A stretch of DNA of 64,000 nt from Hybos culiciformis. Lineage: Eukaryota; Arthropoda; Insecta; Diptera; Hybotidae. The DNA lies in assembly GCA_964007475.1 (NCBI GenBank), contig OZ023274.1, positions 36,727,816 to 36,791,815 of the forward strand, read 5' to 3'. Made by a program: the position numbers and the translations under genes. A model generated the notes under the pieces. The model saw only the letters and a list, made by a program, of their open reading frames with translations. It did no database searches and was not told where the DNA came from. Shown here one piece after another: positions 41,001-52,058 of this stretch. Positions within the stretch are counted from its first letter, which is position 1, and each line of letters opens with the position of its first letter.

Positions 41001-42993
41001 TCCATGAAATTCATTATACTTATAATATATACATACAATATGCATATATATGCACAGTATGTTTATAATACATAATGTTAAGTTATGATCGGCGACATAA
41101 TCCGAAACTATTTAGATATAAAAAAAAATTTCTATAGTGAAAGATACCATTTTGAGATGGGCTTTCGTTATCTAATTCGTACATATTTTATAAAATAAAA
41201 TATTTCTACGAACAGAACTTAAAATGATATCGTAATTTTCATTTTGTTTGTGATTTCAGATTTATCTTTATAGTTATAGCAGATATATAAGTATATTACT
41301 TTATATACATTATGTATTTATATATATAAATTATATTTTTCTCTATGTGCAATATTTACCTCATATTTATAAAAAATATCTTTTTTTTTCTTCAATTCCA
41401 AAGTTATGGAAACGATATTAAATAAACACACCTATTAGACATATTTTCCTTAATTTTGTTATATTTTTACATCAAAACGTACAATTTTCCACTCAATTTT
41501 CTTACACATAAGTATACCCATTTATTGCGCTTACTTTTATGAAAATTTTAATAATATCGTGTACATTGTGTACACTGTACATCATCGTATAATACTTTGG
41601 AGATTTTGAATGAATTTTGAAACATTAGGTATATTTATATGATCAAATAGCCACATTTTTAAAAAATCATATATCTAGTTTCTACTTCTAATTTGATTTG
41701 GTCGACTTGACATTTTTAACTCTCATGCTTCATAAAAGACCTCTGACAACAACAATTTTGTTTGTAACCTGTAACCTTAAATAACCGTACCTGCATACTT
41801 AGATTGCAAATACAAATTCAGTTTTCAAAACTTCAATTTGATTATAGTAATTGAAAAAATCTGAAAATTCGAATTAAAACAAAATTAAAATTTTCATCTT
41901 GTTTCTTAAAAGAAAATAATAAATTGTTAGTGGTATAATTAATTTTTTTTTTTTTGTTTTTTTACTTAAGATGAAAATTTGTATTGCGCCAAAATATATA
42001 TATTTTATTATTTTTCATGCTTTTTTTGAGATCTTGTTGTTGCTTTTTATGGATTATGATGACGTGATTTTAAAATTTTGCAGGTGTTCAAAAAATCTTT
42101 ACATAATATTTATGTTTTTCAAAATAAAAATAGAGCTTTCATTGTGTAAATTTATAAAAAAAAACCGAAACAAAAAAAAAAAACAAATTATTTTTTTTAT
42201 ATGATTTTCATGGCAAAATATAATATAGGCCTGCCCGTCTGTATATATTTTGTATAATATAATGTAGATTTATTTTTAAGTTGTAATTTTGAATTTTCTT
42301 TTATTTATTTTTTTTTTTATTTATAATTAAGAATCAATGTTGAAAATAAATGTAAGTTTGGTTTTTGAGTTTATTATTCTTGAGAAACATTAATATTGTT
42401 GTCGAATGAATGAAGTTTATTTTACATTAAGTAGACAAATTATTATGAGACTACACACAAGTACAGTTAATATTGTTTAATTTTAAAAAAGTATAGAAAA
42501 TTTATAACTAATATATTTTTTTATTTAACGCTTTATATGGTTTCGTTGTTTGTTGAGAAAAATAATCAAGATGACCATAAACAGACAGAAAAGTAATCTA
42601 ACACTCTTGTTAGAAGGTTACTCCATTTATATATGTATGATGATTGATGACTAATTCCTTATAATTATTCTACTGTAATTTTTTTAAAAATTATTACTAA
42701 TTTCGCTCTAAAAATTAAGAAAAGAACATTTAGTTCAGAGTCAGATTACACTTTATGCAGCTAACATTTTTTAAGACATAAATACAAGGCAATCGTATTA
42801 TTTTATTTTAATTATATATTTAATATATCTTATTATTTGCTATATTATGTAATGTGAAATTATATAATTTTAATATTTTTGAAGTAATAATAGCATTATC
42901 TACATTAATTAGTAATTGATGTTATATTATTTTTTCGTTGAAACATTAAATTAATATAAACATAGTAAAAGAAATTCATTAAAAGAAGTTACC
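38043..42993. other. AT-rich noncoding stretch
   Basis: It contains the 32-bp duplication at 40292 and several TA-rich microsatellites (near 41280-41340). Open frames are short and of low complexity. No gene is supported. Confidence 0.65.
40292..40355 (+). repeat. 32-bp tandem duplication, imperfect
   Basis: Two units share ACGGATGCGTTTAATTTTC exactly (40305 and 40337); the preceding AGATAT.. part has drifted. Confidence 0.88.
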
Positions 42994-43001
42994 CTGTAAT
43001 G

Positions 43002-43558
43002 CAATGGTTCCCAACCTTTTGAAATATTTGTACCCCTTGATAATGATTTGAATCTTTACGTACCCCTAAAAAAGAGTGCATACAGGTTATAACAAACGGA
43101 ATAAAAAATTTTAACGCACGTTGTGATTAGATACGCCTCGCTTTTTTAGCACCAAAATTGATCCAGCATCATTGTTTCAAAATCACTGCGAGTTTTCATG
43201 TTATTTCTCAAGTCAATGGGTTCATCTTTTGCGTTATCATTATCAGTGTCAACAATCTTGTCTAATGAAATTGTGAAGGCGTTTCTAATCCAATTATCGA
43301 CATTAAAGTTGGATGAATGATACCATCAAAATTTTTTTTGAAGATTTCGTTATGAGTTTTAACATAGGTACTTATTTAAAATGTACACAATTATACACAA
43401 TTCACAAAATTTTGGAAAGAAAATTAGATTTTGAAATTATGTGTAAGTCGTAAAAAGAATATACATATATTTTTTTCAATACGAACAGTTCCACGTACCT
43501 CTCAGAATTGGTTAACGTACCCCCAAGGGGTCCGTGGACCCCAAGTTGGGAATCTCTG
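43002..43558. mobile_element. Non-autonomous hAT element with GTACCCC motifs
   Basis: The ends CAATGGTTCCCAAC and GTTGGGAATCTCTG are inverted complements with two mismatches. They are flanked by the 8-bp direct repeat CTGTAATG (42994-43001 and 43559-43566). GTACCCC/GTACCTC motifs repeat inside both ends. The 8-bp duplication and CAR..TTCCCAAC ends identify the hAT superfamily. The interior is noncoding. Confidence 0.92.
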
Positions 43559-43566
43559 CTGTAATG

Positions 43567-46500
43567 GATCCAATTAACCCGAAAATTCTCCTTTAAATGA
43601 ACTTTGAAATAAATATTGAAATAAATCAAACATTCGTGATATCTTAATCTGAATGTAATTTGCACTTTAATCGAAAAAAATATACAAAAATTTACAAAAG
43701 ATACACTTAAATTATTTGCTTAAATAACAACAGTTTTAGATACAAATAAAATTTTTCTGTTAAATAACAGAAAATAATTTTCTCCTTAATGTGAGTACAT
43801 AAAACAATTTCGATAAAAAATTTCCCCTTCTGTTCGTAAATAAAAATATTCTCCAGGCTCAACGAAGCAAAAACATTTTTTTTTCGCAAATAAAACCGAA
43901 TTTAATCGATGGATTGTGGGAAATTTTCTTTAATTTGTTTTTTTTTTGTTTATTTTATAAAATGTGAAAAGGTAAAAATATTTAACATAAAAGGCGCTAT
44001 ATTTATTGTTGTTGTTGTTGCTTGAGTATGTTGTATTATATATATTTTGCTTGGAATTTCTTTAATTTGATTTTTTTCTGTGATTCTTTTTTTTCGACAG
44101 AAAAGTCAACTGACTGGCGCTATGCATAAAAAACCAAGATACATAGCTAGATATTGAAAAAAAAACAAATTAAGAAGCTTTTTATAGTAGTTTTTTCTTT
44201 TATATAAATAAGTACCTAAATAAAAATGTTTATTTTTAGAAAATTAAATATAATTTTAAAAAAATGTTGTAAAGAATTTAAAATAACTGTTGTTGACAAT
44301 AATTTTAACTAACAGAAAAAATTAAAAAACTTAAAAATTAAAACCATAACAAGACGAAATTAAGTGAAGAATTGGTTAATTCTATTTAACGGGCAATGAG
44401 AATCATATTTGTATGATAGACAGGTGCAGTGGTTTTATAGATTTCACAGTTTGGGTCAATCTTATGATTACGCCTTGTGTATAAAATTAATTCTCAAGTT
44501 TCTCGCATATTATTGTTATATTTAAATTTTATAATCTTATTTTAAATTAATTCAGTTCTGTCTTTATGTTTGTTAGATAAATGTAGATTGTACATACATT
44601 CTATATATCATAGTTCTAGATAAAATTCTAGTATACACGTATTTATAACATTTTCTTCATCTATAATGTATGATTTAAATGCATAATTCTAGATATATTT
44701 GTAGATTCTTGTAGATCTGTATACTTTGTTGGTATTAATACGTTTATCCGTTTCGTACATAAACAAATTTATAAAAACATTTATATACTTTGGTTCAAAT
44801 CTGCTTTTTTGTATCCAATATTGTACAGATCCTTCTTGGACACTACATATAATAGTCTGTCTACGTTGTATAGCTTCTATAAATTTGATACTTTACTGTA
44901 GACATTTGTTTGCAATATGAATACATTTATGTAAGTAGCTATCTTATAAATCTAATAATATTTTCTTACATAACGGAAATAGAATTATTAAATGGTTTTA
45001 AAAAAAAAATCTTATTTCAAATAAATCTAATCTAACAGATTTTTCTAAAGATACATTCATATGTTTTTTATTTTGAAAAAGAAAAAAAAAACATATATGT
45101 ACTGAAACTGCTACATATTATGTTACATTTACTTTGCTATACTTTTACATCCATACTTTCAAACATACTATATATGAAATGAAGTATGTACACGATGTAT
45201 TTATCTCTTTGTAAAATGAATAACACTGTTTCCACACATTTTTTTTTTTTTAATTTTGCTGCATAAAATTTTTTTATGAATTTTACCTACAAAAATGAAT
45301 CTGATTTTTTATATAATATGAAGTAAAATTTAAATGAAACATTTCATTCCTTTAATATAATACTTCTTTACATTAAATCTTCTAAAAGGCATCTTTTTTT
45401 TGTGATAAAAAGAGTTTAAATTTTCAGTTTTTAACTAACCAAAATTCGTGGATTATTTGCAACAAAGTAACTGAAGGATATGAAGTTAAAATGGTATTAA
45501 AATTTTGCACTTGAGCTCAAAAAAAGATCAGATTGGCCCTCAAATGGTACAGATCTCAGATTGCCCCTCAAATGGTACATTTTTCTATTTACATGAAACG
45601 CCAACAGACTAATCCACAATGGAAATATGTTTCAGTTTTATTATCAGAAGTTGAAATCCTTCAATAATGTGAATATCTCAATGTTATTATAATATGTATT
45701 ACACATAATATGTGAATTTATGTATTTTATTTTACTGATTTCTTTTTTCGATAAAAGAAAAATAAATCTCATATATTCGTCGTAGTTTTATACAAAAAAT
45801 GCAGCTGCAAAAAATAAATAAATTCTGCATGCGTGCAGCCGTTTTATAAATAATGCAGCACAGTTGCCAATATCAATGCAAAAATAATTTTTATTATCTA
45901 ATAAATGTTTTTCATAATTTTTATGTGTACTTTATTGGCATAATGAACTTAATTTTATAATATTTAAATAAAAATATTAATATCTATTAGTGTCATTATA
46001 AATTATAAATTTTATTTGCATCATATACCATGTATGTCAATCCCAGAAGTGAGAACCTTAAATCTTAATATTTAACACTTTATGATTATTTTTATTTTGG
46101 ATTGCATATACTATACAGCTGAGTGATATTACTGCAGTAGATTTGCTAGTTTATCTTTAGTTTAGTTACTTATAATATACTTGTACATGATCACTTAAAT
46201 GTAGCGGACACAATAAAGGATAAGTAGTAGTTTGATATAATATATATACAATTCGATTAAGGGAAACAAACTATTACAAGATAATGACAAAATTATAGAA
46301 CATCATAGGGACCGATCGAGTGATATTAATTTTTCCAATAGATTTTCCAATATATAAATATTATTAATCATTATGTTATTGGTTATTCTTTACATTGTAT
46401 CCAAATTTTTTTGTCGGCAAAATAGCTTAAAAAGTATCAATCTTTGGGCTATAAAATAAAGAGTTTCTTTCAAGATGCCAATTTGTGTGAGCAAAGTTTA

Positions 46501-46953
46501 TAAATATAGAATTTAGTAGTGGCATCTTATTATGTTCTCTATAAAGAACACATTGAGGAAAGTTTATTTTAATTGCGGTATTTTCCCGTTATTTTTGTTT
46601 TTAAATTTATATTTGAACACTTGGGTTTTAATTTTTCTTCATTACATTTTTCACATTTTAACATTAAAAAGTAAAAATAACAAAAAAACAAAATGAAAAA
46701 TGTGCACGTGTGATCTTCATATATATATATATGTATTCTTCAAATACTGAAAATATGTTGTATGTTATGTTGCGATGTAGATAGGTATGTATATTATGTA
46801 CATATTTTAGAAGAAACTTAATTACATTTTTTTAGTTTAATCATCAATTTTCTTTTTAGAGATAAATAATTTTATTTTATTTGAACTGATTTTTAATAAA
46901 AAAAAAAACAATGCAATTGAGGTTGAGATGATTGTATACGATTAAGAAAAGAA
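43567..46953. other. AT-rich noncoding stretch
   Basis: It contains the duplication at 45529 and a short GTTGTTGTTGTTG microsatellite near 44007. Nothing else is recognisable. Confidence 0.65.
45529..45578 (+). repeat. 28-bp-period duplication
   Basis: CAGATTGGCCCTCAAATGGT and CAGATTGCCCCTCAAATGGT (each plus AC) lie 28 bp apart with one mismatch. Confidence 0.88.
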
Positions 46954-47405
46954 TACACCCAGAAAAAAAATGCTAGTTAAATTAACAATTTTTAACTGTT
47001 AAACAAAAATTGTTGATGTTAAAGAGAAATTTTTTAAATTAAACTAATAAGTATTTGATCTAAGTAAAGATGCTTCTTATTTTAACATTTGATTTTGTTA
47101 TTTTAAAATGTTTCAAACAGTTATTTAGTAAAAGCTGAAAATTGTGATTTTAACAACATTAATTGTTATTTTAAATATGTTTCTTTCGAAAGAAATAAAA
47201 TTTTACTATTCTCTCTTTTAAATTAAAAACTCTTCTGTTATTATAACAATTACACATTCAATTGTTGATATGACAATAAAAGCTTTTGAAATAATGTTTT
47301 TGTTGTTATTTAAAAATGGTACATATAACAATAAAAATTGTCAAAGTAAATACGGCATTGTTAAAAAAAAGTTTTGGTTGATTTAAAAAGCTACACTTTT
47401 AAAAT

Positions 47406-47492
47406 AAATATTTATCTTGTTAAATTAAAGAACTCCGCTCTTAACGAGACAAGTTAAGAGCGGAGTTCTTTAATTTAACAAGATAAATATTT
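47406..47492. repeat. Perfect inverted repeat, 40-bp arms, 7-nt loop
   Basis: Arms 47406-47445 and 47453-47492 are identical in reverse complement over all 40 positions, around the loop GAGACAA. The stem tip is GC-rich (GAACTCCGCTCTTAAC). It lies in the left half of the 46956-48157 element. The lack of mismatches implies a young insertion, gene conversion or constraint. Confidence 0.92.
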
Positions 47493-47553
47493 GTTATGTT
47501 TATATTACCGAATTTATATTTTCTATTTAATACATTGTTGTATATTACTGACA

Positions 47554-47634
47554 TAGCTCAGTGGAAGACTCTACATCACATTGAACACAGCGGTTAAGCA
47601 ACGTCTCATAGTGATAGTACTTAGATGGGTGACC
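47554..47634 (+). ncRNA. Chimeric tRNA/5S-rRNA-like Pol III segment
   Basis: TAGCTCAGTGG at 47554-47564 fits a tRNA A box. Further on, GGTTAAGCAACGTC and AGTACTTAGATGGGTGACC (to 47634) closely match the 3' half of animal 5S rRNA, including the conserved AGTACTT.GATGGG.GACC block. TGAACACAGCGGTTA may also echo the 5S 5' half. The segment is followed at once by an A-rich tract, as in a SINE. It is not a functional 5S gene: too short, and lacking the closing stem. Confidence 0.65.
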
Positions 47635-47887
47635 AATAAAAAAAAAATAAAAAAACAAAAAAGACGAAAAAAGCGAAAAAAAAACAAAAAAAAAAACAAA
47701 AACAAACCAAGAAATTAAAAAAAAAAAACAAAAAAAAAATTTAAAAAAACAAAAAAAAAAACAAAAAAAAAGAACCAAAAAAAACCAAAAAAAAAACCAA
47801 AAAAAAAAACAAAAAAAAGGCGAAAAAAAAACAAAAAGAGGCGAAAAAAAAACAAAAACAAACCAAAAAAATAAAAAAACAAAAAAC
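47635..47887. repeat. A-rich (CAAAAA)n-like tract
   Basis: About 250 bases are made of A runs broken by C, AACC or GACG. On the minus strand this reads as Phe-rich open frames that are simple translation artefacts. It begins directly after the 5S-like segment. Confidence 0.92.
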
Positions 47888-48159
47888 TATTTTAAAATAA
47901 TTATTTCGAATAGTTAATTTAACAGTTTGGCACCGTAACAACATATTTTTTTCTCAACTGCTAAAATTGTTATAATAACAACTTAACATTTTAAATATAA
48001 CAATTTTGTGTTAATTTTAACAATGTAATATGTCTTTTGAATTAACAATTTTTGCAATTTTAATTTAACTATAAACCCTTTTGCGCAAAATCTATAAAGA
48101 TTTTTTGTTAATTTTACCTATAAAATCTTTTAATTTAACAATTTTTTTTTCTGGGTGTA

Positions 48160-50798
48160 TAAAAATGAATGGTATGATGATATGTGTGATCATACGCCAA
48201 CCGAAGCAAATACTTACAAATGTCATGAAATTTAGTAAAAATAATATCGCAGGTTTGCTTTCCATTTTTGATGGAAAACGGGTTAAAAATATAAGGCCTG
48301 TGTGAATTGTGAATTTACTAACATCCTATGAGAAAATGATATGTAATAAAATATACTTAGCTCTCACTTCACGACTCAAGATGTGGAATGTGGCGTTTTG
48401 TATGATATTTTGCATGGTACAAATTCTTCTTTTTTTTTTCTGTTCGAAATATTTGAATTGCCTATTTTAATTTAAAAAAAAATGTATTTTCCAATAACAA
48501 ATCGAAAGCTAATAAAATTGAAAGTTCATAAAAACTATATAATACAAAATCTTTCAATTGTCGGGAAAGATCAATGAAAATAACTATAACTTTAATTAGT
48601 TTTTAATTAAACGACATAGGTTTTAATTTTTTTTTCTATATGCTAATTATTTTTGCACGACAATGTAATTTTATATTTGTGAGAAAAATAAAATAACTAT
48701 TAATTAAAGAATTGAATATCTGCAATCGTGCCTTTTTTTTAAATTACTTAAAGATGAGATTTTAATACAAAATATATTACAAACATTTTTTTTTTTTTAG
48801 ATCTAAACTAAAGTGAATTAAAGTAATTAAATAACTTTTTTATAATCTAGAGATATAATGTTAATATATGTACGTCACTAAATAGGAATAACGATAGTAA
48901 CATAGTTAAATGTACATTATTGAAAAGATCCGCTATCTGTCATGTTAAAGAACTCGTGCAAAATTGGGTATGCTTATCAAATGATCTAAACTAAATTCTA
49001 AAAAGATACAATTTTATTCAGATTCGCAGATGATTTTGTGAATTGAATCAAAAAATGCAATACCTATTGAATATTTTCACGTTATAATATTTTCGAACTT
49101 TATATGTATTGTAGTATAACTTTAACTGCTTACAATAAATAATTCTGATATACATATATGATCATGGATTAATTACTCCGAGTATATCTTTTATCATAAC
49201 ATTCCTTATGAGCACTTTCTTTTGAAAGAACTAGTATCTAGGGAAGAATTACATCATTGCTCAACTGAATCTAAACGAAAAATTAATAACTAAGCTGTTT
49301 TTGTTTTAATCTAATCTCTAATCGATCAGATTGTATACAATTTTCTCCGAATTTTATGGATGATTTTTAAAAACATAAAAAAAAAAAAATTCTGTATGAA
49401 ATCTATTTTAAAACTGTTATCGCAGAATTAAAAAATTTACATATTTAATTTTTTATCGCGATTTTACTTTGTTGGTGGAGGAACTTTTTTATACATTAAT
49501 TTTTTAAAATTTAATCTAAATTTCTGGTTTCGAATACAAATTTAAAAAAAACCCATCATTAATACCAAATATTGCTTACTACCCAGTTTGGATAATTAAT
49601 AATTAGACCATATAATCGTTATCCACATAATTCACTATAAAAAATTGAAATAATGTCGCTCTTAGTTAAATACTAAAATGAAGTTTCATTATACTATTTT
49701 TAGGCAAGTTTAAGAGAAATGAAAAATACATTATTAAATTAGTTGATTGTTCTAAAAAAGTTACTGTCTTTACATTAAGTGAAATACCAAATACACTTAA
49801 TAAAAGATATATGTTCTAAGATATTCGACCAAGAAATATTTGCAAAATTTTAGCTTGAATACAAAACAAGTAATTTACGCTATAAAAACCGACTGAGAAA
49901 GGTTCTTTTTATGCATGATACATCATTACGACAAAATAAGTATCGCTGTTTAATAAATCATTTTTGATCATTCTCGTACCAGGACAGCATTCAAATGGTA
50001 ATTCTGGCAAACTTCTGTAACTTAACGATTAAAAGTTGACAAAAATTTAGAATGTTCTTAATCTAAATGAGAATAAAATTTGATGAGACTTAGGAGTTTT
50101 TTTGTAACAAAAAATACGAAAATATTGAGTTAGTGACTTTCGCTCGCAGTGTTGTTCTAATTTCTTACGAACTAAATTTAGTTAATGTTTGTCTTGTTTT
50201 TATTCAAGCTTTAAAATTTACATTAAATTGAATTATCAACCTCCAATTGATAATTCAAAATTAAACATAAAGAAAACAAAAAATTAAATTTGACAGTTTT
50301 AAATTTTTTTTTAAGTAAAAATTTATAACACTCCGGCAAAGAAAAAGTTTAAAGGTTTTAGTGAGATAATATTGATTATGCAACTTACTTAATGAAATAA
50401 TATTTTAAAAGCAACTTAATGAATTATCCTAGAGATATAAAACAGTACCCATAAATTTAAATATAAAGTCCGCTTAATATTTAGATTTCAAATATTTCCG
50501 GAATATATCTCTATTCAAACATTGATTTGATCGAAATCCGCTTTCAGTCCTCCCAGTCGAATCCTTAATCACAATCAGAGCTAAACTTTTTTCACGTTTG
50601 TTTAATTGATATCAACTCATATACCAATTTTCACGGAAATCCCCAGATAGAATCCTAGTTAAGATAAAATTATTTGAACAAAAATAATTTTTGTTATTGC
50701 AATTGTACTGATTTTCTAATTGATGTACTGATTATTTATTTGATACTAAAACTTGTCGTCTATAACTTTTGAACGAAAATAGTTTATGAAAGTTAAAT
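48160..50798. other. AT-rich noncoding stretch
   Basis: I see no gene, transposon end or notable repeat. It may be the 3' intergenic region of the lectin gene. Confidence 0.6.
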
Positions 50799-50807
50799 TT
50801 TGGATTT

Positions 50808-51363
50808 GGGTTGGTGACGAAATTCCTTATGCCAAAATTCTTTATCCAAAATTCTTTTTCCAAAATTCACTATGGACAAAATCTACTGTGGACAAAATTC
50901 ACTATGGACAAAAATCACTAGGGACAAAATTCCCTATGAACAAAATTCATTAGAGACAAAATTGATTAGGGACAAAATTTAAAAAAAAAATATTTTTAAT
51001 TAAAAAAATTAAAAAAAAAACCGTTTCGGAAAAATGGTGACTTTTTGGAAAAGGTCACTTACCCTGTTTCTTTATTTTTTCAATTTAAAGTAGGTTAGAT
51101 GGGGACCGACTAACTCACCACGTCCTTGGTCCCTGTGTAACGCAGAGAGTGAATTGAATTTTAATAAAAATGTAGAATTTTACAAAAAGAATTTTTTCAT
51201 TGTGAATTTTATCCATACAGAATTTTGTCCATAGTGAATTTTGTCCATGGTAAATTTTTTCCATAGTGAATTTTACCTAGTGAATTTTAAAAAAAGAATT
51301 ATTTTCGAAAAAGAAGAATTTTGTCCATTTGAATTTCGGGATGAGGAATATCGTCACGATCCC
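50808..51363. mobile_element. Foldback/Mutator-like element with GGACAAAATTCACTAT arrays
   Basis: The ends GGGTTGGTGACGA and TCGTCACGATCCC are inverted complements with few mismatches. They are flanked exactly by the 9-bp repeat TTTGGATTT (50799-50807 and 51364-51372). A degenerate tandem unit of about 18-20 bp, GACAAAATTCACTATG, repeats six or more times in the left arm (50850-50985). It reappears inverted as CATAGTGAATTTTGTC in the right arm (51190-51340). Long inverted arms made of tandem repeats plus a 9-bp duplication match the foldback (FB) design. It lies about 450 bp downstream of the lectin stop. Confidence 0.9.
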
Positions 51364-51602
51364 TTTGGATTTTCATTATATTTGAAAATTTTTGTAAAAT
51401 ATTGTGTCTGAGTTATTTTGTATGTTCAATGGAGTAAAATTAAAAACGAATAACAATCTAAATATTTGGATTTCATGTCCATCCCACATATCTATGATTA
51501 TAAATTTTTGATTTCATGGAAAGCCTTAATAAAAAAAAAACCATTAAATAAATTGAAGAAACTTATGCTAGTTCGATGGTAAAATGTCTGCAAACCTTTA
51601 AA

Positions 51603-51608
51603 TTTATT
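51603..51608 (-). promoter_or_regulatory. Possible polyadenylation signal of the lectin gene
   Basis: TTTATT on the plus strand reads AATAAA on the minus strand, about 200 bases past the lectin stop codon. It is the first exact AATAAA I see downstream. The local AT-richness makes a chance match likely. Confidence 0.2.
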
Positions 51609-51810
51609 TCAGAAATTTAAAATTAAATTGGTACATTCAAGAACTTTAACTGATGATACTATGTGTGAAAAATAATGCCATAACAAATTAATATATAGTA
51701 TTTACAAATTTTCTTAAATGTAATGTATGTAAATAATGTATAGGTACATATGTATCTATTGAATATACAATTAGATGTTGCTATTACAATTTTTTCAATT
51801 ATTATTACAT

Positions 51811-52058
51811 TTAACTTGACACTTCACAAACGAAATAAGTTTCGAAACTGCAAGGCGAATCATTCCATTTTAAACCTTTTCCATCACGATTCCACAATTC
51901 TAAGCAATTTTCCTCTTCACCATTTTCATATCGAAAGTTATTTGGTTCTCCTGCATTCCAATTCGTAAATGTAATGGGTCGTCCATTTGCCATCCAAAAA
52001 AAGACTCCTTCATCAGCTAAATCAGTTCCCGACGTCCAAAAATGCTCATGTCCCAAAC
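51811..52058 (-). CDS. C-type lectin, terminal exon with sugar-binding loop and stop
   Basis: The exon begins after an acceptor ATCTTTTAG (AG at 52060-52059) with the two bases that complete a Gly codon. It runs 81 codons to TAA at 51813-51811. It carries the FWTSGTDLADEG segment, the long loop with NWNAGEPNN, the EEENCLELWN acidic/cysteine segment, GLKWNDSPC and the closing ETYFVCEVSS. EPN, the following Glu residues and WND supply the full set of calcium-site-2 ligands known from mannose-binding C-type lectins. The open frame continues about ten codons upstream of the acceptor, but the acceptor and the domain match both place the exon start at 52058. Confidence 0.95.

Larger units (their letters stand above)
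46956..48157. mobile_element. 1.2-kb TIR element with Pol III-like head, palindrome and A-rich tract
   Basis: The ends are CACCCAGAAAAAAA and the complementary TTTTTTTCTGGGTG, each flanked by TA, so a TA target duplication (or TACACCCAG ends) is possible. Both arms are filled with AATTTAACAATT/AATTGTTAAA-type motifs. In order, the interior contains a perfect 40-bp-arm palindrome, a tRNA/5S-like Pol III segment, a 250-base A-rich tract and the right arm. TA flanks would suggest a Tc1/mariner-type transposase, but no coding remnant is seen, so the class is open. Confidence 0.8.

Noticed and set aside
47554..47634. A functional 5S rRNA gene
   Set aside because: Only part of the 5S sequence is present and the terminal stem is missing.
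47545..47944. Phe-rich open frames on the minus strand
   Set aside because: They are translations of the A-rich (CAAAAA)n tract and the Pol III-like segment, with no protein character.
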